Part shown: piece after piece, positions 42,574 through 51,635 of the stretch
Numbering within the stretch: the stretch's first letter is position 1
How the letters are laid out: each line of letters begins with the position of its first letter
DNA from: an uncultured Pelagibacteraceae bacterium
Lineage (GTDB): Bacteria; Pseudomonadota; Alphaproteobacteria; Pelagibacterales; Pelagibacteraceae
Length of the DNA: 64,000 nucleotides
NCBI GenBank assembly: GCA_902613065.1
Contig: CACMFU010000008.1
Location: 1 to 64,000 of the forward strand
Reading direction: 5' to 3'
Program-made: the position numbers and the translations under genes
The notes under the pieces: generated by a model
What the model saw: only the letters and a program-made list of their open reading frames with translations
What the model was told of the DNA's origin: nothing
Database searches by the model: none

Positions 42574-43804
42574 TTAGGTTTTCAATCATATTAATGGATG
42601 ATTTTATTCCATCTTCATGAAAACCGTAACCAAAATAACTTCCACAAAACAATACATTTCTTTTATTTTGTATTTCTTTTAATAATTTTTGATTATTCAA
42701 AGCATCTTGATCAAAATAAGGATGGGTAAAAGTAACTTTTTGTAGGATTTTTTTTTGATCTATTTCAAAAAAAGGGTTTAAGGTTAAGAAAATATTTTTT
42801 TCTGTCTTCAGATTTTGTAATAAGTTCAACCAATAAGTTAATGATGTCTTACTAATATCTGATTTATCAACTGAGGAATTCCATGAAGACCAAACTTTTT
42901 TATTGTTTGGCATACATACATCGTCAGTATGTATTACTGCTAGATTGGATTTATATTTAAAATTTGAAAGTATTTTTTTTTCATCCTCAGTCGGCTCACT
43001 CAAAATTTTCAATGCATCGTCTGCATGAGTAGCGATGACAACTTTATCATAGTCAAAAAATTCGTTACTAGCACCGTAATATACTTGAACACCAATTTTA
43101 TTTCTTTTTATCGAACTAATCTTATAATTTTTAAAATATTCTCCACTTATTTGAGTTAATACTTTCTCTACATAAGTTCTACTTCTGTTGGTGACTGTGT
43201 ACCATTGTGGTCTATTTTTTAATTTAAAAAGTCCATGATTTTGAAAAAATTTTAAAAAAAATTTAATTGGCATTTGATTTGCTTCTACTGGGGGCATTGA
43301 CCAGATAGCAGAAACCATTGGGATTAGATGAAAATTAATAAAATTTTTTGACCATTTATTTTTTTCAAGAAATTCACCAAGAGTAATCTCTTCATTTAAA
43401 CTTTTAATTTGATCACACTTTTTGTAGAAATTTATAATATCAAAAAACATTTTTAAAAATTTTAAATTAAAAAGATTAGCTTTATTTGCAAAAATTCCGT
43501 TTAAACCTCTACCACAATATTCATAATTTGTATCTTTTACAGAAACAGAAAATGACATATCGCTTTTTTCAATTTCAATTTTTAATTCGTTAAAAAAATT
43601 TATGAGATTTGGATAAGTTTCATGATTAAAAACAATAAAGCCAATATCTACAGGAACTTTTTTACCATTAATTAAAGTATCTAAAGTATATGAATGACCA
43701 CCAAAATGATCTTCGCTTTCGAATAAATCAACATGATGTTTTTTGGAAAGCTTTTGTGCTGCTGATAAACCAGAGATTCCTGATCCGATTACTGCAATTC
43801 GCAT
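42566..43804 (-). CDS. FAD-dependent amine oxidase/desaturase-like protein
   Basis: A 412-residue flavoprotein starting RIAVIGSGISGLSAAQKL with a second FAD-contact segment FGGHSYTLDT, and GFIVFNHETYPNL, typical of the COG2907 group rather than true amine oxidases. Related proteins carry out desaturation or oxidation of lipids. The ATG lies five bases after the gcvP stop with no terminator between, making it the first lipid gene on the gcv transcript. It overlaps DUF1365 by eight bases. Confidence 0.85.
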   Translation of the reverse strand: MRIAVIGSGISGLSAAQKLSKKHHVDLFESEDHFGGHSYTLDTLINGKKVPVDIGFIVFNHETYPNLINFFNELKIEIEKSDMSFSVSVKDTNYEYCGRGLNGIFANKANLFNLKFLKMFFDIINFYKKCDQIKSLNEEITLGEFLEKNKWSKNFINFHLIPMVSAIWSMPPVEANQMPIKFFLKFFQNHGLFKLKNRPQWYTVTNRSRTYVEKVLTQISGEYFKNYKISSIKRNKIGVQVYYGASNEFFDYDKVVIATHADDALKILSEPTEDEKKILSNFKYKSNLAVIHTDDVCMPNNKKVWSSWNSSVDKSDISKTSLTYWLNLLQNLKTEKNIFLTLNPFFEIDQKKILQKVTFTHPYFDQDALNNQKLLKEIQNKRNVLFCGSYFGYGFHEDGIKSSINMIENLND

Positions 43805-43809
43805 TAAGG

Positions 43810-46680
43810 CTATGCTGCGTCTTCTTTAAACTCATCCATACTTGGACATGTGCAGAATATATTTTTATCTCCATAAACATTGTCTACCCGAGCAACTGGA
43901 GGCCAAAATTTGTTTTGTTTTAAAAAACTTGCAGGATATGCTGCTTCTTCTCTTGAATATTTATGTTCCCATACATCTGATGATAATTCAGTATCAGTGT
44001 GAGGAGCGTTTTTAATTGGATTATCAATTTTATCAAATTCACCTGATTTAATTTTTTCAATTTCTTGTTTAATCTTAATTAAAGTGTCACAAAATCTGTC
44101 TATTTCTGATAAACCTTCGCTTTCAGTTGGCTCTATCATCATAGTGCCAGCTACAGGCCATGACATAGTTGGTGCGTGAAATCCAAAATCTATCATTCTT
44201 TTTGCAATATCTTCTTCAGTTACCCCTGTTTCAGATTTAATATTTCTAATATCAATTATGCACTCGTGTGCAACATTGCCATTTGCACCTTTGTACAAAA
44301 TAGGAAAGTGATCTTTAAGTCTATGAGCAATATAATTTGCGTTTAAAATTGCAACTTGAGTAGCAAGCTTTAATCCTTCTGATCCCATCATTTTAATATA
44401 CATCCAAGAGATTGATAGAATACTTGAACTACCCCAAGGAGCTGCTGATACTGCTCCAATTCCACTTGTTGGTCCGCAATCTTTTATTACTGGATGATTA
44501 GGCAGATAAACTTGTAAATGTTTTTTACAAGCTATAGGTCCCATTCCAGGTCCGCCACCACCGTGAGGAATACAAAATGTTTTATGCAGATTAATATGAC
44601 AAACATCTGGACCAAAATTTCCAGGCTTTGCAACTCCAACAAGGGCATTTAAATTTGCTCCATCCATATAGACCTGTCCACCATGTTTATGAACTAACTC
44701 ACAAATATCAGTTATTTTTTCCTCAAATACTCCATGGGTAGATGGGTAAGTTACCATTAAAGCTGCAAGATTTTCTGAATGTTGCTCTACTTTTTTCTTT
44801 AAATCTTCGAAATCTACATTTCCCTCTTTATCACAATTAACAACAACGACTTTCATTCCAACCATTTGTGCGCTTGCTGGATTTGTACCATGTGCCGAAC
44901 TTGGGATTAAACATATATTACGATGAGCATCATCTCTATCTAAGTGGTACTTTCTTATAACCATTAGACCTGCATATTCTCCTTGAGCGCCTGCATTAGG
45001 TTGTAGAGAAACACCGGAAAAACCTGTTATAGATCTTAACCAATTTTTTAAATCAGTAAACAAATCTCTAAAACCTTCCATTTGTTCAACTGGAACAAAA
45101 GGATGAGGTTCTGCAAATTCTTTCCAAGAAATCGGGATCATTTCAGCGGCAGCATTTAACTTCATTGTGCACGAACCAAGTGCTATCATAGTTCTATTTA
45201 ATGCTATATCCTTATCCTCTAGCTTTTTAAGATATCTAAGCATTTCAGTTTCTGAATGATATAAGTTAAAAATTGGATGCTCTAAATATTTTGAAGTTCT
45301 TAATAAATTTTTTGGTAAATTAGGTAATTTAACTGAAGGATCCTCTTTTTTTATTGATTCTGCAGCATTAAAAATTTTTAATAATTGATTTACTCTATAA
45401 ACGTTTTTTCTTTCATCGAAAGAGACAGAAAGCATTTCAGAATTTACTTTTCTTATATTAACTTTCTGATTTAGAGCATTTTTATAAATTTGATCAGTCT
45501 TTTCTTTGGTAATAATTGTAACAGTATCAAAAAAATAATCAGAATAAATTTCATAACCTGACTGTTTTATTTTATCAGCAAAACTTTTTGCTAATTGAGA
45601 AACTCTTTCAGAAATATTTTTAATTCCATCTGGGCCATGATAAATAGCATATGCTGCTGAAACAATTGCTAATAAAGCTTGTGCAGTACAAATATTGCTT
45701 GTCGCCTTATCTCTTCTGATGTGTTGCTCTCTAGTCTGTAAAGATAATCTATATGCCTTGTTACCATGTCTATCAACCGACACACCAACAATTCTACCAG
45801 GCATCGATCTTTTATACTCGTCTTTAGTTGCAAAAAATGCTGCATGTGGACCTCCATACCCCATTGGTATTCCAAATCGCTGAGAGCTCCCAACAGCTAT
45901 ATCAGCACCAAGTTCTCTTGGTGTTTTTAATTTTGCTAATGCTAATAAATCACAAGCTAATACAGCCTTACCGTTTTTTTTATGAATTTTGCTAATTGCT
46001 TCACTAGGATCTTTAATATCTCCTAAAGTTCCAGGATATTGTAAAATTCCACAAACTAAATCCTCTTTTAATTGATCTAAAACTTCATCTTCTTTTCCAA
46101 CTAAAACTTTTAAACCCATTGGTTCGGCTCTAGTTTGAATTACATTTATTGTTTGAGGATGGCAATCCTCAGACACAAAAACTAAATTACTATCTTTTTT
46201 ATTTAATCTATGACTAAGACCCATGGCTTCTGCTGCTGCTGTACCTTCATCCAATAAAGAAGCATTAGCGATATCCATTCCAGTAAAATCAACAATCATT
46301 TGTTGAAAGTTTAATAACATCTCAAGTCTTCCTTGAGCTACTTCGGGCTGATAAGGTGTATATGATGTATACCAACCTGGATTTTCTAAAATATTTCTTA
46401 AAATTACATATGGCGTATAAGTTCCATAATAACCCATTCCAATAAAATTTGAGTAAACATGATTTTTTTTTGAAATTGCTCTTAATTTTCTTAACGCCTC
46501 ATATTCCGAATTAGATTCTCCTATATTAAGCTCACCTTTAAACATTATTTTTTCTGGAACAGTGTTATTCATTAAATCATCTATTGATTGATAATTTAAT
46601 TCTTTTAACATTTTTGATTGGTCTTCTTTAGAAGGTCCAATGTGTCTTTTTATAAAATCTTTTTCTGAATTTGGTAACAT
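43810..46680 (-). CDS. gcvP: Glycine dehydrogenase (decarboxylating), P-protein
   Basis: PLP enzyme that decarboxylates glycine and passes the aminomethyl group to the lipoyl arm of GcvH. The 956 residues are the fused single-chain form with both homologous halves. The PLP lysine lies in INLHKTFCIPHGGGGPG in the C-terminal half, and FIGMGYYGTYTP and SSAHGTNPASA are further landmarks. It starts at the base where gcvH ends and is followed after five bases by an FAD gene of the lipid cluster. Confidence 0.97.
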   Translation of the reverse strand: MLPNSEKDFIKRHIGPSKEDQSKMLKELNYQSIDDLMNNTVPEKIMFKGELNIGESNSEYEALRKLRAISKKNHVYSNFIGMGYYGTYTPYVILRNILENPGWYTSYTPYQPEVAQGRLEMLLNFQQMIVDFTGMDIANASLLDEGTAAAEAMGLSHRLNKKDSNLVFVSEDCHPQTINVIQTRAEPMGLKVLVGKEDEVLDQLKEDLVCGILQYPGTLGDIKDPSEAISKIHKKNGKAVLACDLLALAKLKTPRELGADIAVGSSQRFGIPMGYGGPHAAFFATKDEYKRSMPGRIVGVSVDRHGNKAYRLSLQTREQHIRRDKATSNICTAQALLAIVSAAYAIYHGPDGIKNISERVSQLAKSFADKIKQSGYEIYSDYFFDTVTIITKEKTDQIYKNALNQKVNIRKVNSEMLSVSFDERKNVYRVNQLLKIFNAAESIKKEDPSVKLPNLPKNLLRTSKYLEHPIFNLYHSETEMLRYLKKLEDKDIALNRTMIALGSCTMKLNAAAEMIPISWKEFAEPHPFVPVEQMEGFRDLFTDLKNWLRSITGFSGVSLQPNAGAQGEYAGLMVIRKYHLDRDDAHRNICLIPSSAHGTNPASAQMVGMKVVVVNCDKEGNVDFEDLKKKVEQHSENLAALMVTYPSTHGVFEEKITDICELVHKHGGQVYMDGANLNALVGVAKPGNFGPDVCHINLHKTFCIPHGGGGPGMGPIACKKHLQVYLPNHPVIKDCGPTSGIGAVSAAPWGSSSILSISWMYIKMMGSEGLKLATQVAILNANYIAHRLKDHFPILYKGANGNVAHECIIDIRNIKSETGVTEEDIAKRMIDFGFHAPTMSWPVAGTMMIEPTESEGLSEIDRFCDTLIKIKQEIEKIKSGEFDKIDNPIKNAPHTDTELSSDVWEHKYSREEAAYPASFLKQNKFWPPVARVDNVYGDKNIFCTCPSMDEFKEDAA

Positions 46681-47060
46681 TATGCTGATGTCTCCTTTGC
46701 AAATTTTTCATATTCTTCTTTACTCATAAGACTATCCATTTCAGATTTGTCTTTTATTTTAAGTTTAAAAAACCATGCAGACTCTTCTGGGTCTTCATTT
46801 ATTTTTGATGGATCATCAACTATCATTTGATTTGTATCTATAACTTCTCCACTAACAGGAGTGTAAACATCACTAGCAGCTTTCGTTGACTCAACCACTC
46901 CAGCAGTTCCATCTTTATCGACATTTGAACCTTTCTCTGGGAGTTCAGCAAATACTATATCCCCAAGCATTTCTGTTGCATGCTTGGTTATTCCAATTGT
47001 AGCTTCTTCTCCATCTAGTTTAATCCACTCATGTTCTTTTGAATATTTAACTTCAGACAT
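46680..47060 (-). CDS. gcvH: Glycine cleavage system H protein
   Basis: Lipoyl carrier of the glycine cleavage complex. The 126 residues show [17 protein letters not shown] and the lipoylation motif [15 protein letters not shown] with Lys60 as the modified residue. It overlaps gcvT by eight bases and gcvP by one. Length and order are normal for alphaproteobacteria. Confidence 0.97.
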   Translation of the reverse strand: MSEVKYSKEHEWIKLDGEEATIGITKHATEMLGDIVFAELPEKGSNVDKDGTAGVVESTKAASDVYTPVSGEVIDTNQMIVDDPSKINEDPEESAWFFKLKIKDKSEMDSLMSKEEYEKFAKETSA

Positions 47061-48159
47061 TAATTTCCCCTTTTACGTAATTTTTTTTATAAAACGGTAA
47101 GTTACAAATATTTGCGGGAATTTTTTTTCCTCTAACTTCAAGAAATATTTTTGTATTTACAGTTGAATAACTATTATCGACATATCCCATTGCTATTGGA
47201 TGTTCAACGCTTGGTCCAAATGTGCCACTTGTTACTTTCCCAATTTCTTGATTTTTATCATTGTAAATTTTGGTATTTCCTCTAGCAATTACTTTGCTGT
47301 CTGGTTTTATGCCAACTCTCAATTTTTTTACTCCGCTTTGAAATTGGTTTTTTAAAACTTCTGATCCAACAAATTCAGTCTCAATTCTGCTCTTAGGTAT
47401 TGCCCATTTTAGATTAGCTTCGATAGGACTTGTATCATTGTCTAAATCATTTCCATACAAGCAGAGTCCAGCTTCCATTCTTAATGTGTCTCTTGCTCCT
47501 AAACCAATCAATTTAGATCCATTTTCTATCAAACTTTCTACAAAAGTTTCAGCATCACTATTTTTTATAGAAATTTCAAATCCATCCTCACCAGTATATC
47601 CTGATCTAGTTATGTATACTTTTTCATTTTTATAGACATGGTTGTTTCCGTACATAAATTTTAGATTGTCACAACCAGGTATAACTTTATTTAAAACATT
47701 TTTTGCTTCGGGGCCCTGCAATGCAATTAATGACAATGACTCGTCAAGATTTAATTTATATTGATTATCAAGTTTAGATTTTATTACTTCATAATCATTA
47801 TACTTGCATGCAGCATTCAAGATAATTAAAAATCCATCGGATGTTTTGGTAATTATCAGATCGTCCTGAATGCCTCCTTTGTTATTCATTAAAAATGAAT
47901 ACTTACTTTGATTAGTTTTCAATTTTTTCAAATCCGCAGGAAAAATCTTTTCAAGATCATTTGTAAGATCATCACCACCCGATATAAATAATTGACCCAT
48001 ATGAGAAACATCAAAAATACCAGAGTGTGAACGTGTGTATTTATGCTCTTGTATAATTCCATCTTTATATTGGATGGGCATTTGATATCCAGCAAACTCT
48101 ACAAGCTTTGCGCCGTACTTAATGTGGAGATTATTTAACGATGTTTTTTTTATATTCAT
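47053..48159 (-). CDS. gcvT: Aminomethyltransferase, glycine cleavage T protein
   Basis: Transfers the methylene unit to tetrahydrofolate and releases ammonia. The 368-residue protein has [29 protein letters not shown] (folate and catalytic Asp region), [16 protein letters not shown] and [13 protein letters not shown]. It is the first gene of gcvT-gcvH-gcvP. Its ATG (48159-48157) lies in one arm of a perfect 12-bp inverted repeat whose other arm is between the two glycine aptamers, so translation is probably controlled by glycine. Tandem glycine riboswitches were reported for SAR11. Confidence 0.96.
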   Translation of the reverse strand: MNIKKTSLNNLHIKYGAKLVEFAGYQMPIQYKDGIIQEHKYTRSHSGIFDVSHMGQLFISGGDDLTNDLEKIFPADLKKLKTNQSKYSFLMNNKGGIQDDLIITKTSDGFLIILNAACKYNDYEVIKSKLDNQYKLNLDESLSLIALQGPEAKNVLNKVIPGCDNLKFMYGNNHVYKNEKVYITRSGYTGEDGFEISIKNSDAETFVESLIENGSKLIGLGARDTLRMEAGLCLYGNDLDNDTSPIEANLKWAIPKSRIETEFVGSEVLKNQFQSGVKKLRVGIKPDSKVIARGNTKIYNDKNQEIGKVTSGTFGPSVEHPIAMGYVDNSYSTVNTKIFLEVRGKKIPANICNLPFYKKNYVKGEINV

Positions 48160-48243
48160 ATTAACTCTATATGCCCCCTCTGTCTTTTTGCCTGAGAGAT
48201 TTGCTCCTTCGGCGAGAATTATTCTCTTTCCAGAGTTAATATG
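48157..48243 (-). repeat. 12-bp inverted repeat pairing the gcvT start codon with the inter-aptamer linker
   Basis: On the minus strand CATATTAACTCT (48243-48232) is perfectly complementary to AGAGTTAATATG (48168-48157). The second arm contains an AGAG and the gcvT ATG, so pairing hides the ribosome site. The last four bases of the first arm (CTCT) are also the 5' side of the second aptamer's P1 stem (CTCTG 48235-48231 with CAGAG 48182-48178). The two pairings therefore compete. Confidence 0.75.
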
Positions 48244-48313
48244 TACGGTCCATTTGCCTGAGAGTTTCCGGGGTGGTTGCTCCTTCGGCGCTACAAAAGT
48301 AGTCTCTCCCGTA
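48178..48313 (-). promoter_or_regulatory. Tandem glycine riboswitch upstream of gcvT
   Basis: Two aptamers share the glycine-riboswitch core GCCGAAGGAGCAA (48289-48277 and 48213-48201) followed by CTCTCAGGCA. Aptamer 1 is closed by TACGG (48313-48309) pairing with CCGTA (48248-48244); aptamer 2 by CTCTG (48235-48231) with CAGAG (48182-48178). The linker is eight bases. It precedes glycine-cleavage genes, the classic target, and should switch them on when glycine is present. No terminator hairpin with a U-tract is seen, which favours translational control. Confidence 0.95.
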
Positions 48314-48319
48314 TAAATT

Positions 48320-48328
48320 CTTATAACA
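48320..48328 (-). promoter_or_regulatory. Possible extended -10 promoter of the gcv operon
   Basis: The minus strand reads TGTTATAAG (48328-48320), an extended -10 match with one mismatch. Transcription would begin near 48313, the first base of the aptamer 1 P1 stem. No -35 match is present, which is tolerable for extended -10 promoters. Confidence 0.45.
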
Positions 48329-48350
48329 TAACTAATATAAATTTATAGCT

Positions 48351-49223
48351 CTAATTTGTTGCACTTTTTTTTTTCATAAGTGAAAGAAATTGTATTAAAA
48401 CTGCAAATATTACTATTAAACCACCAATTAAAACGCTGGTTGGAGGATTTTCATTTATAAACATCCACGCCCAAAAAGGTCCTAAAACTGCCTCTGATAA
48501 CATTATGACTCCAACTAAGGCTGAAGGTGTAGATCTTGCACCGATTGTAATAAAAATAAAACCAAAACCAAGTTGGAAAAAACCAGCTAAAAATCCCAAA
48601 AAAATGTCATTTAAAGATATAAAGATCGTTTTAGACATAAAATATCCAATGATCAAAGCAATAACACCTGCAATAAATTGTAATGGAACCATATCTACAC
48701 TTGGAAATTTTCTAACTATTAAAATTAATGTTGCGAATGATATTGGCATAATAAAAGCAGCAATATTTCCACTCATTTGTCCAATTGTTAATGAGCTTCC
48801 AACCATCAAAATTATTCCTGAAATTGCTAAAACTATAGAAGTTAATGTTATTAAGTTTATTTTTTCTTTTAAAAATATATATCCAAAGATTGCTAAAAAT
48901 AATGTTTGGGTTTGAATTATAAAATTAGTATTTGCTACAGTAGTATTATACATCGCAAAAACATAACCACTAAAGCCACAGGCAAGTATAATGCCTCCAA
49001 TAAGACCAGGGATTCCAGATTTATAAAATGCCGAAATAAAATTTTGCTTATAACTAATAATTAGAAAGATCAGAACTACAATTATAAAAAAAACTGATCT
49101 CCAAAATAGAATCTGCCATAGAGTGGAGCCTTCAAAAGATTTGACTATCAACCCTCCAAAACTTAAACTGAAAGCACCAAAAAAAATCAAAAGCGGTCCT
49201 GGTAATTTTGTAATTAAATTCAT
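48351..49223 (-). CDS. EamA/DMT family transporter (third of three)
   Basis: A 290-residue permease with about ten helices and two EamA repeats (NTTVANTNFIIQTQTLFLAIFG region and SEAVLGPFWAWMFINENPP). It overlaps pxpC by four bases and ends the pxpB-pxpC-transporter run, so 5-oxoproline or a related amino acid is a reasonable but unproven substrate. Its stop lies about 40 bp upstream of the riboswitch, on the same strand as gcvT, so read-through could reach the gcv operon. Confidence 0.87.
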   Translation of the reverse strand: MNLITKLPGPLLIFFGAFSLSFGGLIVKSFEGSTLWQILFWRSVFFIIVVLIFLIISYKQNFISAFYKSGIPGLIGGIILACGFSGYVFAMYNTTVANTNFIIQTQTLFLAIFGYIFLKEKINLITLTSIVLAISGIILMVGSSLTIGQMSGNIAAFIMPISFATLILIVRKFPSVDMVPLQFIAGVIALIIGYFMSKTIFISLNDIFLGFLAGFFQLGFGFIFITIGARSTPSALVGVIMLSEAVLGPFWAWMFINENPPTSVLIGGLIVIFAVLIQFLSLMKKKSATN

Positions 49224-50176
49224 TTAATTTGAGAAATAATATTATTAGTCTCCATCTGATAAAGTTTATATAATGTTTCAGCATCCTCTAAACTTACATC
49301 TTTAAATTTAATATTAGATCCTGGTGTTAATTGTACCAGTCGATCATAGTCAGCAGATATGACGGTTGCAATCTTCGGATATCCACCAATAGTCCCATGA
49401 TCTGATAACATAATTATTGGATCTCCAGCAGATGTTATTTGAATTACACCTTTTACCAAACCTTCAGATTTTATATTGGGATCAACGATATTTTCAATTT
49501 TTGGACCTTCTAATCTCATACCCATCCTGTCTGAAAGTTTTGTAATTTTAAAACTTTCTTTAAAGAATTTATTTTGTGAAGACTCAGAAAAATAATCATA
49601 GTTTGTGCCTTTAATGACCCTTATATTTTCAATAGTGCTACCTAAGTAATCAAGTTTTCTTTTGTTAAAAGAATTATTAATATCAATTATTTCAATTTCT
49701 AAATCTTTAGAAAATTTATTCCCGTTATTTGGTCCAATTTGAGCTTGTGTATTTATTGAACAGCTTCCCCAATAATAATCAACACCAAAAGTTCCATTAA
49801 TCGAAAAATATCCATAAACAGACTTGTTGGTTGAATGAATATCGACTTCATCACCATTTTTTAACAAATAACATTGGTAGGAATTACCATCAATAACACC
49901 TTCTTTTGTTATAATTTTAAATGATACATTTCCAGAAATACAAAAAAAAATATCTTTTCCGAAATACTTCAAATGCGGGCCTTGATAAGCAAATTCTATT
50001 ACCGGTGAATTGTAATCATTTTGTAGAAGTGAGTTTAACAATTGAAAATTTCTTTTATCCATCGCTCCACTAAAAGGAATACCAATATGGTATAAATTAT
50101 TTCTTCCTAAGTCTTGATATGTGGTGTTGATACCAGCTCTTAAAATTTTAAAGTAGTTTCTATCTTTTGATTTCAT
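49220..50176 (-). CDS. pxpC: 5-oxoprolinase subunit C (biotin-dependent carboxyltransferase-like)
   Basis: PxpC works with PxpA and PxpB to hydrolyse 5-oxoproline to glutamate with ATP. The 318 residues show RAGINTTYQDLGRNNLYHIG and GAMDKRNFQLLN near the N-terminus and GVIQITSAGDPIIMLSDHGTIGGYPKIA further on, diagnostic of the KipA/PxpC domain. It overlaps pxpB by 17 bases. Older annotations call this allophanate hydrolase subunit 2. Confidence 0.92.
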   Translation of the reverse strand: MKSKDRNYFKILRAGINTTYQDLGRNNLYHIGIPFSGAMDKRNFQLLNSLLQNDYNSPVIEFAYQGPHLKYFGKDIFFCISGNVSFKIITKEGVIDGNSYQCYLLKNGDEVDIHSTNKSVYGYFSINGTFGVDYYWGSCSINTQAQIGPNNGNKFSKDLEIEIIDINNSFNKRKLDYLGSTIENIRVIKGTNYDYFSESSQNKFFKESFKITKLSDRMGMRLEGPKIENIVDPNIKSEGLVKGVIQITSAGDPIIMLSDHGTIGGYPKIATVISADYDRLVQLTPGSNIKFKDVSLEDAETLYKLYQMETNNIISQIK

Positions 50177-50834
50177 TATATTGATCTAAAGTTATTCTAT
50201 AAAATTTTATTGTATCTCCTGGATTAACAAGATTAGGGTTTGATTGATTAGATGTGTCGAAAATATTTTGTGGTGTATTTCCCAAAATATTCCATCCCCC
50301 AGGTGTTTCAAAAGTATATATGTTGCAAAATTGTTCCGTTATTCCAACTGAACCTTTTGGAACTTTAACTCTTGGTGTTTCTAATCTTTTTAATCTCATA
50401 TCCTTTTCAAGATCACCGAGAAAAGGCATGCCAGCCACAAAACCTGTCATATAACAAAAGTAATTTTTGCTAAAAAATTTTTCTAGGATTATTTCTGATT
50501 TTAATTTTAATTTATTTTCAACTCTTTTAATATCTAATGCAAAATTATTATCACAACACACAGGAATTTCGATTAAGTTTTTTTCTAATTTATTGTTTTC
50601 TTTAATCTCTATATTTTCAATTTTTTTTTTTAAAGATAAAAAAGAATGTATATTTAAATCATATGAAATTATTAATTTATTATAAGATGGAGTTAAGTTT
50701 GTAATACCTTTTAAATTTAATTTTTTTATATGGTAAAAATATTTGATAACATTTGAATTAATTTCTTGATTTACATCACTTCCAAAATCGCAATACAAAG
50801 CTGCGTCACCAAGATTTAATATATTTTTTATCAT
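50160..50834 (-). CDS. pxpB: 5-oxoprolinase subunit B
   Basis: The 224 residues match the KipI/PxpB (allophanate hydrolase subunit 1) domain: NLGDAALYCDFG at the start, YFCYMTGFVAGMPFLGDL, ETPRVKVPKGSVGI and ETPGGWNILGNTP. It is divergent from pxpA with a 27-bp gap and overlaps pxpC by 17 bases, so all three subunits lie together. 5-Oxoproline arises spontaneously from glutamine and in glutathione breakdown. Confidence 0.93.
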   Translation of the reverse strand: MIKNILNLGDAALYCDFGSDVNQEINSNVIKYFYHIKKLNLKGITNLTPSYNKLIISYDLNIHSFLSLKKKIENIEIKENNKLEKNLIEIPVCCDNNFALDIKRVENKLKLKSEIILEKFFSKNYFCYMTGFVAGMPFLGDLEKDMRLKRLETPRVKVPKGSVGITEQFCNIYTFETPGGWNILGNTPQNIFDTSNQSNPNLVNPGDTIKFYRITLDQYNEIKR

Positions 50835-50861
50835 ACCATGTTATACTTATGATTTATTAGT

Positions 50862-51635
50862 ATGGAAATTAATATCAATTGTGATTTGGGTGAAAAATCA
50901 AAGCATCATTCAGATGAAAATGATCCAAAATTACTGGAAATTGTCAATTCAGCTAATGTTGCTTGTGGTTATCATGCTGGTGATGAAGATAGCATGAACC
51001 AAGTTGTAAAAATTTGTAAGAAAAACGGTGTGAGCATAGGTGCGCATCCATCATTTAATGATCCAGAAAACTTTGGACGCAAAAGACTAAATTTATCGTC
51101 AGATGAAATAAATAAATTATTAATTGATCAGTATGAAATTTTACAAAATATAGCTGAAAAACATGGTGAGATCGTTACACATATTAAACCACATGGTGCA
51201 TTAAATAATATGGCTTGCGAAGATATTGAGCTTGCAACAATCATTGCAAAATCAATCTGCAATTTTAACAAAGATTTAATTTATTTAGTGCCTACAGGTT
51301 CAAAGATGGAAGAAGCAGCAAAGAAATTTGATATGAGGATAGCATGTGAGATTTTTGCAGACAGAAATTATGAAGATAATGGAAACTTAGTATCTAGAAA
51401 AGAGCCTCATGCACTTATTACAGATCCAGATAAAGCAAAAAGTCACGTTTTAAGCATGGTTCAGAACCAAGCCATTAATTGTCACAGCGGAAAGCAAATA
51501 CCTTGTGAAATAGACTCTGTGTGCATACATGGTGATAACGAAAGTTCTCTAGCTACAGCTATATCATTAAAAAATAATTTAATAGATAATGGCTTAGAAC
51601 TAAAAACACTAACTAACTTAAGGAAATTTAAATAA
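50862..51635 (+). CDS. pxpA: 5-oxoprolinase subunit A (LamB/YcsF family)
   Basis: The 257-residue protein has INCDLGEKSKHHSDENDPKLL, NVACGYHAGDEDSM and GAHPSFNDPENFGR, then IKPHGALNNMA and CIHGDN, the full set of LamB/YcsF motifs. It is transcribed divergently from pxpB-pxpC, which is less common than a single pxpABC operon. Its stop overlaps the start of the TPR gene by one base. Confidence 0.94.
   Translation: MEININCDLGEKSKHHSDENDPKLLEIVNSANVACGYHAGDEDSMNQVVKICKKNGVSIGAHPSFNDPENFGRKRLNLSSDEINKLLIDQYEILQNIAEKHGEIVTHIKPHGALNNMACEDIELATIIAKSICNFNKDLIYLVPTGSKMEEAAKKFDMRIACEIFADRNYEDNGNLVSRKEPHALITDPDKAKSHVLSMVQNQAINCHSGKQIPCEIDSVCIHGDNESSLATAISLKNNLIDNGLELKTLTNLRKFK

Noticed and set aside
48301-48350. 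Intrinsic terminator between the third EamA gene and the gcv leader
   Set aside because: No GC-rich stem with a U-tract is present; only AT-rich sequence with a possible promoter.
48505-48915. Plus-strand open frame of 136 codons inside the third EamA gene
   Set aside because: Antisense to a clear ten-helix transporter; product is Lys/Ile/Pro-rich with no recognisable domain.
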